A stretch of 64,000 nt of DNA from an uncultured bacterium (GTDB taxonomy: Bacteria; Verrucomicrobiota; Kiritimatiellia; RFP12; UBA1067): NCBI GenBank assembly GCA_902779075.1, contig CACZAK010000029.1, forward strand, positions 14,636-78,635. The letters run 5' to 3'. Position 1 is the first letter of the stretch, and each line of letters starts with the position of its first letter. Shown one piece after another: positions 7,976 to 15,912 of this stretch. The position numbers were made by a program, and so were the translations under genes. The notes under the pieces are model-generated. The model ran no database searches. It saw nothing but the letters and a program-made list of their open reading frames with translations, and was not told where the DNA came from.

Positions 7976-8497
7976 TTACCACGCGTAATGCGCGAAAGCC
8001 TTGTTGGCGGCCGCCATCTTGTGGACGTCGTCGCGCTTCTTGATGACGTTACCCTGGCCCTGGAAGGCATCCACGATCTCGGCGGCGACGGCGGCGGGCA
8101 TGCCCATGCCGTGACGGCCGGCGGCGAACGTGGTCATCCAGCGGAGCGCGAGCGAAAGCTGGCGCACTTCGTTGATCGGCACAGGAACCGGATACGTGGT
8201 GCCGCCCACGCGACGGGTCTTCACCTCGACCTTCGGCTTCATGTTCTCGATCGCGGCCGAAATGATCTCCAGCGGCTCGGTGACAGGGGCCTTCTGGTCG
8301 CCCTCGCCTGCCATGAACTTGTCCGGGCTCTTCTCAACCTCTGCCTTGATCTTCTCAATGGCACCGTACACGATCTTCTCTGCCGTCGTCTTCTTGCCAT
8401 CCTTCATGATGATCCGGATGATGTGGGCGATCAGCTCAGAATTGTACTTGGGGTCAACTGTGACCCGCTTCTCAATCTTCTTTGCGCGTCTGGACAT
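7976..8497 (-). CDS. rpsG: 30S ribosomal protein S7
   Basis: S7 nucleates assembly of the 30S head. The 173-residue product carries the family signature IIRIIMKDGKKTTAEKIVYG (about residues 26-45), VEVKTRRVGGTTYPVPV (about 91-107) and the helical C-terminus ending KAFAHYAW. It is some 15 residues longer than usual because of an insert around GEGDQKAPVTEP (about 64-76). It follows rpsL by 10 bp, the classical rpsL-rpsG order, but fusA does not follow; a terminator comes next. Confidence 0.97.
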   Translation of the reverse strand: MSRRAKKIEKRVTVDPKYNSELIAHIIRIIMKDGKKTTAEKIVYGAIEKIKAEVEKSPDKFMAGEGDQKAPVTEPLEIISAAIENMKPKVEVKTRRVGGTTYPVPVPINEVRQLSLALRWMTTFAAGRHGMGMPAAVAAEIVDAFQGQGNVIKKRDDVHKMAAANKAFAHYAW

Positions 8498-8507
8498 GGC
8501 TTATCCC

Positions 8508-8891
<384 letters not shown>

Positions 8892-8929
8892 GAATGTTTT
8901 TTTCCTTACTTTTCCAAAACGGAGCGAAT

Positions 8930-8958
8930 AATATACCAAAAATTAGACGCCAGCGCAA
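8930..8958 (-). promoter_or_regulatory. Promoter of rpsL-rpsG
   Basis: On the minus strand TTGCGC (8953-8958) and TATATT (8930-8935) are 17 bp apart, about 40 bp upstream of the rpsL ATG. The -35 hexamer is the same TTGCGC seen at the surA promoter. The promoter overlaps the last codons of the upstream HD-domain gene. Confidence 0.65.
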
Positions 8959-9719
8959 GCGGATATTTGAAAATCGCACAATTCGTCCACAACGGGGTCG
9001 TCCGTCAGCTCATGGAGGAAGTTCCGACGGAAGTCCAGATGTCCCCGTTCCGCGCTGATACGGCGGCTCGTGGCGTAGTGGAGGCCGCTCCGCATCCACC
9101 CCACCTGGATGAGCACGAAGTCGGCGAGGGTCTTGATGTCCTGGTAGTCCACGGGACGCTCCTCGCGTATGGCCACAACCACGGCTAGACTGGGGCGCGC
9201 CGTCGTGGGAAGGTTCCAGAACGCCGTGCAGTCGTGCCGCCAGTCGGTCGTGGCAATTTGGTGTTCCAACACGCGGAAGATGTCTAGTTTGTCCGCGTCG
9301 CGAACCGTGTGGACAGCAGCCTCGGTGAGCGGGTCGAGTCCTTCCGGCACGTCGCGGCGGTTGTGGACGAGCACGGCGGTGAGAATCGCCTCGCGCTGCG
9401 GATCGCCGTCCAGCCACCCCTTATCCTTCACTATGTCGTGCGAGAACACGGCGTGGTCTACGCTGTCGGAGTCGCGGAAGGTGTTGTAGCGCTTCAGTTG
9501 CTCGTAGCGTCCCGTATCGTGCAGAAGAGCCGCCGCGTCGCACGCGCGCACCGTCTCGGCGTCGAAGCCCTCGCCCTTGGCAATGAGCCGCGCGTTCGCC
9601 ACCACATGCGCCGTGTGGATGCGCTTTAGCTCCATCATCGGCGGCAAATTGCCGTCCGCTCCGCGGAACGTATCCACGTAGGCGTTGTAAAGGTCAATCA
9701 ACATTTGAATGGTAATCAT
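8943..9719 (-). CDS. HD-domain phosphohydrolase
   Basis: The 258-residue product has an HD-superfamily metal-binding core: RIHTAHVVANARLIA (H at about residue 35), the diagnostic LLHDTGRYEQ (about 66), VLVHNRRD and VRDADKLDIFRV further on. Such enzymes hydrolyse phosphomonoesters or nucleotides; the substrate cannot be told here. The ATG at 9719 is preceded by AAAAGGAAAAAAC, a good ribosome site. The gene ends over the rpsL promoter and is probably transcribed separately from the ABC fusion gene 50 bp upstream. Confidence 0.8.
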   Translation of the reverse strand: MITIQMLIDLYNAYVDTFRGADGNLPPMMELKRIHTAHVVANARLIAKGEGFDAETVRACDAAALLHDTGRYEQLKRYNTFRDSDSVDHAVFSHDIVKDKGWLDGDPQREAILTAVLVHNRRDVPEGLDPLTEAAVHTVRDADKLDIFRVLEHQIATTDWRHDCTAFWNLPTTARPSLAVVVAIREERPVDYQDIKTLADFVLIQVGWMRSGLHYATSRRISAERGHLDFRRNFLHELTDDPVVDELCDFQISACAGV

Positions 9720-9769
9720 GTTTTTTCCTTTTCATTGCGGTATATTGTCAATGGACATCTCTCCGGCAC

Positions 9770-12268
9770 TCAGTTCGCGGCGGCCTGGCGGAACTCGACG
9801 CGGCGGAGGAAGCGGATCTGGAGGTAGGTAAATGCTATTAAGGCCGTGCCGAGGAACCACGCCATCGTCGTAGCGGTGGAGAAACGCAGGTTGTTGTAGG
9901 CTTCCTTCCAGATCACGAGCGAGAGCACGTTCGTCGCGTCGCCCGGACCGCCGAAGGTGAGGAGGAATATCGACCCCATGCCCTGAAACGCCGCGATGAA
10001 CGCCCCCACAAAGTTGATCACCATGAGCGGCAGTAGCTGCGGCAGCGTGACGTGGCGGAACCGCGCGAAGATGCCGGCACCATCAATCGCCGCCGCCTCA
10101 TAGTAGTCCGGCGGCAGCGCCCCAAGCGCCGCGATGTAGATGAGCGACGCCGTGCCCATCCCTGCCCACACGCCCGGCAGGATGCAGCATGTCATCGCCC
10201 ACGCCGGATCCTGCAGCCACGCATGCCGTCCCACGCCGAACCACGCAAGCATCTGGTTGAGCATGCCGTTCTCCGTGGGATCGAACATCATCTTCCACAT
10301 AAGCGTGACCACAAGCGCGCTCGTGAGGTGCGGCAGAAAGTACACCGTTCGGAAGAACACCTTCCCGTGCGGAATCTCGCTCAGCAGGAGCGCAAGTATC
10401 ACGGGCGAGACGAATCCAAGCGCCAGCGTGATCGCCACGTACTGGAGCGTGCGCCCCCAAGCCTTCCAGAAACCGGGATCGGAAGCTACGCGGATGAAGT
10501 TGTCCAGCCCCTCCCATGTGCCCGTACCCACGATGCGGTAGTCCTGAAACGCCATCAGCGCACCGCGGATGAGCGGCCAGTAGCTCCACAGCGCGATGGA
10601 AAGGATTGCGGGCAAGAGGAAGAGCCAAGGGAGGTAGCGTTGGCGGCCGCCTCGGCGAGGCGGCCCTACCATGTCGTCCTTCGTCTTTCGTCCTCCGTCC
10701 TCAACCCTTTGTCCTTTGTCCTCTGTCCTCTGTCCTTTCACCCTCATCACCAACCACACGCACACGAGCACGCAGATCACCACAACGCCCAGCACCACGC
10801 GTGCCACGGGACGCGCCTCCTCGATGCGCGCCTTGTCGGCGTCGAACATCAGTCCTCGATTCGCGTCGTCCGAAATCGACTTCAGCGCGGCGGCGCAGTC
10901 GAGATCCTTCCCCGCGTCGCTGAGCAGAATGCCAAGGAACCTGCGGCTCACGAGGTCGCTCGCCGCCTGCCAGAATCCCATGTACGGCTCCGTCACCGCG
11001 CGGATCTTGCCCGCCGCGAGGTCGTCGTACATCTGGCGGATACCCGGCGGAACCTCCGCGAGATGCTCGTCGAAGCCGAGGCGCTTGAGGTCAGCGGGTA
11101 GACACCACCGCGCGCGCCCTTCCGCCACGTTCTTGCGCACCGTCTCGTCGTACACCTCGCCGGACGCAAGTTGTTCCACGCACGCCCACACCGCGTCGCG
11201 TTCTTCTTTCGAACGCCGCCCCACGCCCTCCGTCATCGCATAGAAGTGCTTGTGCGCCTGAAGCACCGGACGGCAGTTCTCGTCCGCCGCCGGGAACGGC
11301 ATGAGGCCGATCTGGTCGGAGGAAAAGTTCAGCCGCTCGGTGAGATACACCACGAGGTCCTCGCCGCCGAACACGCTCACGATCTCGCCGTTCACGAACA
11401 TGTCCGCCACTTCGTTCGACATCGAGAGCTGCGGCAACGCGCGCACTACGCCGTCTGCGATCAGACTTTGCAAGAACTTCGCCGCACGCAGAGACTCCGG
11501 CGAATCAAAGCACGCCTCCCATTTCTGATTCCCGTTTGACATTCGACTTTCGACATCCGGCATCCGGGATTCGACTTTCGACATGCGGATCACATCTCCG
11601 CCGGCGGCGCCGACCCACGGGAGGAAGCCCCACGGACGATTCTCAATCGCGAATGCGCGCTGACCACGCTGTACGGTCGCACCGGGAATGTTTTTGTCCG
11701 CAAACGTGAGCTTGCGGCACCAGTCGGCGAATGCATCCCATGTGCGCGGCGGCTTCTCGGGGTCGAGTCCTGCCGCCTTCACGAGGTCCTTGCGGTAGAC
11801 GATGCCGTAGTAGGCAAAACCCGGCGTGGGGACGGCATAGACCTTGCCGTCCTTCGTCGCCACATCACGCCAGAGCTGTGGCACATCCTTCCAGCCCGGC
11901 CACTTCGCCTCGGCATCGGAGAGTTTGCCGTCGCCGTCCGTATCCTCGCCGAGCCATTCGTTAAGGGAGTAGCAGAACCCCTCGTCGATGTCGTGGCGGA
12001 GAATGTGGAACCAAGCCTTGTAGACGTCCGGTGCCGTGCCGCCTGCAAGCGCGAGCATGAACGCGGCACGTCCGCCGCCGCCGGGCAGGGTGAGTCCGCC
12101 CCACTGGAAGGGACGGATTTCCGGATGCGCCGCCGTGAAGCGGAGAATCTGCTTTGTGGACGGATCCTCCGGGTGGTCCGGGCGGTAGCACATGAGAAAC
12201 GTCACGTCCGTTGCACACGCGGCGTATGCCGCGGCGGCCATGAATGCAGCTATCAACACTTTTCTCAT
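9770..12268 (-). CDS. ABC sugar transporter: binding-protein/permease fusion
   Basis: One 832-residue chain combines two ABC importer parts. Residues 1-18 are a signal peptide (MRKVLIAAFMAAAAYA), then comes a family-1 extracellular solute-binding domain to about 505 (AGGTAPDVYKAWFHIL; WDAFADWCRKLTF). A membrane anchor (VVLGVVVICVLVCVWLVM) leads through a low-complexity linker into a MalF/UgpA-type permease (about 570-830) with the EAA loop YYEAAAIDGAGIFARFRHVT. No MalG-type partner or ATPase is adjacent. The start at 12268 lacks a clear ribosome site and lies 7 bp after the upstream ATPase stop. Three small repeats are inserted in frame: a palindrome (10642), a heptamer array in the linker (10677) and another at 11535. 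Confidence 0.8.
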   Translation of the reverse strand: MRKVLIAAFMAAAAYAACATDVTFLMCYRPDHPEDPSTKQILRFTAAHPEIRPFQWGGLTLPGGGGRAAFMLALAGGTAPDVYKAWFHILRHDIDEGFCYSLNEWLGEDTDGDGKLSDAEAKWPGWKDVPQLWRDVATKDGKVYAVPTPGFAYYGIVYRKDLVKAAGLDPEKPPRTWDAFADWCRKLTFADKNIPGATVQRGQRAFAIENRPWGFLPWVGAAGGDVIRMSKVESRMPDVESRMSNGNQKWEACFDSPESLRAAKFLQSLIADGVVRALPQLSMSNEVADMFVNGEIVSVFGGEDLVVYLTERLNFSSDQIGLMPFPAADENCRPVLQAHKHFYAMTEGVGRRSKEERDAVWACVEQLASGEVYDETVRKNVAEGRARWCLPADLKRLGFDEHLAEVPPGIRQMYDDLAAGKIRAVTEPYMGFWQAASDLVSRRFLGILLSDAGKDLDCAAALKSISDDANRGLMFDADKARIEEARPVARVVLGVVVICVLVCVWLVMRVKGQRTEDKGQRVEDGGRKTKDDMVGPPRRGGRQRYLPWLFLLPAILSIALWSYWPLIRGALMAFQDYRIVGTGTWEGLDNFIRVASDPGFWKAWGRTLQYVAITLALGFVSPVILALLLSEIPHGKVFFRTVYFLPHLTSALVVTLMWKMMFDPTENGMLNQMLAWFGVGRHAWLQDPAWAMTCCILPGVWAGMGTASLIYIAALGALPPDYYEAAAIDGAGIFARFRHVTLPQLLPLMVINFVGAFIAAFQGMGSIFLLTFGGPGDATNVLSLVIWKEAYNNLRFSTATTMAWFLGTALIAFTYLQIRFLRRVEFRQAAAN
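10642..10670. repeat. GGTAGGG/CCGCC palindromic element inside CDS
   Basis: On the minus strand the element begins GGTAGGGCCGCCTCG and ends CGAGGCGGCCGCC, a GC-rich hairpin with CTCGCCGAG at its centre. It encodes part of the linker (VGPPRRGGRQR) between the binding and permease domains. It belongs to the family also found at 32246, 36337, 47647 and 57279. Confidence 0.75.
10677..10742. repeat. Heptamer tandem array inside the ABC fusion gene
   Basis: About nine 7-bp units of the form TCCTYTG run without interruption. The reading frame passes through and gives the charged linker GQRTEDKGQRVEDGG. Seven is not a multiple of three, so single-unit gain or loss would break the gene. Confidence 0.75.
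11535..11590. repeat. Heptamer tandem array in the binding-protein domain
   Basis: Eight consecutive heptamers of the TTCGACA/TCCGGCA type are in frame within the solute-binding domain, coding for MSKVESRMPDVESRM, a segment that interrupts the usual fold. Confidence 0.7.
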
Positions 12269-12275
12269 GTTAAAA

Positions 12276-13703
12276 CTACGATTTAAGCACCGATTCGAGG
12301 GGAACAACGGCATCAAAGTATCCATCACCCTCTACCGCCGGGGCAAGGTGTCCGTCGTAAATGAGCGCCGTACGCACCGAAAGGCCACGACGCACGGGAA
12401 GTCTCGCGACCTTTTCCTCAACTTCACGTATGATCTCCCGTCCAATCTCCCTGCGTCGCTTGATTTCTACGACCATCGCCGATTTCTTTGTCTGGACCAG
12501 GAGATCGATTTGGCATCCCGGCCCTTTTGCGTCGCTCTTTTTGCAGAACGGCGCCGCAGAAAGAACGAGCGAACGCCCAAGTCCGAGCTTTGGAAGAAAT
12601 TCTGTTAGATGGTTGAGAACAAGGTTCTCCATCTGGAGGCCGAGAATCGCGTCCCATCCGTCAAGCTGTTCCATCGTCGCGATGGCGAAACGCCCCTTCT
12701 CAATCGTCTCACGGTTAGGCTCGATGTAACGCAGGAAAAAACGAGCGTAATTGTCGGAAAGTCGGTACTGGATGGCTTGCGCAGAGCGTCCGGTCGCGGG
12801 ATTCAATCCGCGTTCCGAAGATATGAAGCCGGCCGTTTTGAGTTCTTCAAGACTGCCGGTGAGATGGCCATTGTTGAGCAGTCCCGTTTCAGATGCGAGT
12901 TCAGAGGCAGTCTTGGCACCACCCACAAGCGCAGCGAGCAACCGACGCTTCTCAACAGCCTCGTCTCCGAACACGTCTGAGAAGATTTCGTCGAAGTCCT
13001 CGGCGAGAACGCCGCCTGGAAGGAAACATGCCCGGCGAAGGTTCTCGTCTGCGGAAAGGGAGGGGTCGATTTCTTCAAGATATTTCGGGACGCCGCCCGT
13101 AACGGACAACACGTCGAGGATTTCGCGCGCCGCCACGCGCCCTCCCGACTTTCCCCAAAACTTGGTACAGTCCGCAAGCGGAAGCTCACGGACGACCATG
13201 TCCAAGGCACGTCGCCCGACGAAACCGGTATTCTTGAGGATTTTTTCGGTGATCCACGTCGAAACGGATCCACAGAGAAACAACACGAGTCGGTCGTGTT
13301 TTTTGAACGCCCTGTCCCAGACGATCTTGAGGTCTCCGGGAAAACCTCGGTCGAACTTGCCCATCCATGAGATTTCGTCCAGCAGCACGACGGTCTTACG
13401 TCCTTTTATTCGCTTGTCGAGTTGAACGAATGCCTCGAACCACGACGCGAGCGTAGGGACTTCTGTCCCCGTCTGCTCGGCGAGCTGCTCCCGGAATGAT
13501 TCAAGCTGGTCGCGGTTGGTCATTCCGGGTTCTGGAGCCTTGCCCTCTATGGCAATGAAACGCGCGCCGCTCACACGCGCAAACTCGGCCACAAGAGAAC
13601 TCTTGCCGATGCGACGGCGCCCCCTGCACGTTACAAGAGAAGCTACGGGTCTGCGCCACAGCCCCGCCAGCGTTTCCAATTCCTCTTTGCGTCCAATGAA
13701 CAT
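12276..13703 (-). CDS. AAA ATPase with DUF234-type nuclease-like C-terminus
   Basis: The 475-residue protein belongs to the archaeal-type ATPase_2/DUF234 family common in anaerobes. It starts with MFIGRKEELETL, then Walker A GRRRIGKSSL (about residues 29-38), Walker B VVLLDEISWM (about 104-113), sensor-like FLCGS, a winged-helix region and a C-terminal PD-(D/E)XK-like pattern (GCQIDLLVQTKKSAMVVEIKRR split as GCQID, then VVEIKRR). The role of the family is unsettled; links to mobile elements or defence have been suggested. A relative lies at 49125-50543. The start ATG at 13703 follows AAGAGGAT. Confidence 0.8.
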   Translation of the reverse strand: MFIGRKEELETLAGLWRRPVASLVTCRGRRRIGKSSLVAEFARVSGARFIAIEGKAPEPGMTNRDQLESFREQLAEQTGTEVPTLASWFEAFVQLDKRIKGRKTVVLLDEISWMGKFDRGFPGDLKIVWDRAFKKHDRLVLFLCGSVSTWITEKILKNTGFVGRRALDMVVRELPLADCTKFWGKSGGRVAAREILDVLSVTGGVPKYLEEIDPSLSADENLRRACFLPGGVLAEDFDEIFSDVFGDEAVEKRRLLAALVGGAKTASELASETGLLNNGHLTGSLEELKTAGFISSERGLNPATGRSAQAIQYRLSDNYARFFLRYIEPNRETIEKGRFAIATMEQLDGWDAILGLQMENLVLNHLTEFLPKLGLGRSLVLSAAPFCKKSDAKGPGCQIDLLVQTKKSAMVVEIKRRREIGREIIREVEEKVARLPVRRGLSVRTALIYDGHLAPAVEGDGYFDAVVPLESVLKS

Positions 13704-13775
13704 GCAAATGAAATCCTCTTAACTGAAGACGCGGGGAATTTTACCATGAAACCGTTTTCGAGGCAATGAGAATCT

Positions 13776-13810
13776 GGGCGAAAGATTGCAAAAAAAACAA
13801 TCTTTCGCCC
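13776..13810. terminator. Strong intergenic hairpin between ATPase and asd
   Basis: Perfect 13-bp arms, GGGCGAAAGATTG and CAATCTTTCGCCC, flank a 9-nt A-rich loop (T-rich on the minus strand). It lies between the end of asd and the start of the ATPase gene, both minus strand, so it probably ends asd transcription. The T-tract is in the loop and not after the stem, so intrinsic termination is uncertain. Confidence 0.5.
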
Positions 13811-13903
13811 ATGATTCAATTCGCCTTCGTGGCGGATTTCCGAGCGACTTTCCTCAAGCGGCTACGGACAGAAACGCCGAATGTTACTTCGCACGCTCAC
13901 GGC

Positions 13904-14873
13904 TCAGACGAGACCGCGCTTGATGAGGTGTTCGGCTATTTCGACGGCATTGAGGGCCGCGCCGCGCAGCAGCTGGTCGCCGCTCACGAACATGTCGAGC
14001 CCCTTCTTGTCGTTGCGCGAGATGTCCTGGCGAATGCGTCCCGCTAGCACGTCGTACTTCGCCGTCGCGTCCAGCGGCATTGGATACCCGCCGTTGAGCG
14101 GATCGTCCACCACCTTCACGCCCTCGGCCTTCGCGAGGATCTCGCGCGCCTCTTCGGGCGTGACGTCCTCTTCGAACTCGAGGTTGAGCGACTCGGAGTG
14201 CGCGCGCGGAATCGGCACGCGCACGCTCGTGCAGCTCAGCATGAGGTCCGGCGCGTGCAGCATCTTGCGCGCCTCGTTGCGCATCTTCAGCTCTTCGAGC
14301 GTATACCAGTTGGTCTCGTCGAACTTGTCGATGTGCGGAATGAGGTTGTAGGTGAGCTGGTGCTGGAACGCCTTGACGGTCAGGGGCTTGCCCTCCACCA
14401 TCTCCTTCATCTGCAGCTCCAGCTCGGCGAGGCCGGGCGCACCCGCGCCCGACGCCGCCTGATAGGTGGAGGCGATGAGGCGTTTCAGCTTCTTCGCCTT
14501 GTGGAGCGGGGCCACGGCCTCGAGCATGATCGCCGTCGTGCAGTTCGGGTTGGCGATCACGCCCTTGTTCCAGTCGAGGTCCTCCGCGTTCACCTGCGGT
14601 GTCGATCATCTTCGCGCCGGACTTCACCACGGCATCCTTAAGCTGGATCGCCACGTCCGTCTTGCCGGCAAAGAGCACAATGTCAAGGCCGTTGAAGCTG
14701 TCTTCTCCGGCCTTGAGAACGTGGTAAGTCTCGCCGTTGATCACCTCGTCGCGCTCGCGGCTGGCGAACACCTGCACCTTTCCGCAGGGGAACTGGCGGT
14801 CCTTCAGGACCTTGATCATCTCGGCCCCGACGGCGCCCACGCCGACGAGACCCACGTTGTATTGCTTGCTCAT
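13904..14873 (-). CDS. asd: Aspartate-semialdehyde dehydrogenase, frameshifted
   Basis: Asd makes aspartate semialdehyde for lysine, threonine, methionine and peptidoglycan. Two frames together encode it. From ATG 14873, MSKQYNVGLVGVGAVGAEM to GAKMIDT is the NADP-binding half. At about 14594-14600 the frame shifts and PQVNAEDLDWNKG continues through the catalytic ANPNCTTAIM, PLNGGYPMP and the C-terminus at 13904. The conserved segment between MID and PQVN, normally about 14-15 residues of SSAFRxDPxVPL type, is missing, so about 43-44 bp are lost. No ribosome site precedes the ATG and the upstream lipoprotein frame runs in without a stop. It is either a pseudogene or an assembly error. Confidence 0.85.
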
Positions 14874-15911
14874 GTTGATGAGATCGTCGGCGGGGCAGGC
14901 GGCGGACAGGCTGGCAACCTTGCCCTTGCCCTCGACCTTGACGGACTTGAGCACGCCGGCGGCCAGCTTCATGCCGTCGTCCTTGGCGTCCTTGACCATC
15001 ATCGTCAGGGGCGTCAGGCTGCCCTTCGCGAGTTCCACGAGCTTCGTGGCCTCAGCGTCGGAAGCCGTCTCCACGGCCAGATCAAGCTTGACGTCCTTGC
15101 CGTCGGCCGATGCGCTGAGGGCGAGGTCCAAGGATCCGAGGCCGAGTACGAGCTTGTCGCCGTCCGGCAAGAAGCTGGTGAGCCCCTTGAGCATCTCTTG
15201 GTCAGGGATGGACTTCTTCACGTTCTCGCCCACCTTCACGGCCTTGACGCGGATTGCGTCGTTGGCACCGAGCGCGAACGTGCCAAAGTCGGCACTCGCA
15301 CCCTTGCCGTCGCGGTAGAGAGCGATCTGCTTCTCGAGAACGGCCTTGGACGATGTGATGATGATCAGCTGGCCGTCGAGCGACGCGACAAACGGCACAA
15401 CCGTCTTTTCGCCGACCTTGAATTCCTTGGAGTTGATCGAGTAGGCGGACACTCCGGCGACCGTCTCCTTCTTGAACTCAGGCTTGCCCGCGTCCTTGTC
15501 GTCCTTCAGCTTCTTCTCGCATGCGGCAACGGCCTTGTCGAGGCTGAGCGTGGTGGCGAACGCAATGGCGACGTCGGGAGCGTCCTTCCCCTGCACGGCG
15601 GCGGACACGTCACCGACGGTCAGGACCATCCACTTGCAGTCGGTCTTGTCAAGTTCGAGTTCCTTGACGACATCCTTCATCTCGGCCGGCATCTGCTTCA
15701 GGTTGTCCTCGGAAGTCCAGCCACCATCCATCTTGTACTTTTTGAGAACCGGCGCGAGGGAGGTGTCAGTGCCAGACCGGGAAGCCAGTGCGAGGACCGT
15801 ACCCTCGGCGACTTTCGGCTTGGAATAGTCACCGCTGGATCCGCAGCCGGTAATACCGACCGCAACGGCGGCGGCCAGAGCACCGCACGCCAGATGTTTC
15901 ATCATTTTCAT
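14874..15911 (-). CDS. Putative lipoprotein (family not recognised), end merged with asd
   Basis: The ATG at 15911 has AAAAGGA upstream and lies one base after the helicase TGA. The N-terminus is a lipoprotein signal with lipobox GITGC (cysteine near residue 22), then GSSGDYSKPKVAEG. About 330 residues of alternating charged and hydrophobic segments follow (DGKLVLGLGSLDLALS-like strands), suggesting repeated alpha/beta halves, but I recognise no family. There is no stop codon: after AACPADDLIN the frame reads directly into the asd start, which suggests lost sequence at the junction. The boundary given here is the asd ATG. Confidence 0.6.
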
Positions 15912-15912
15912 T

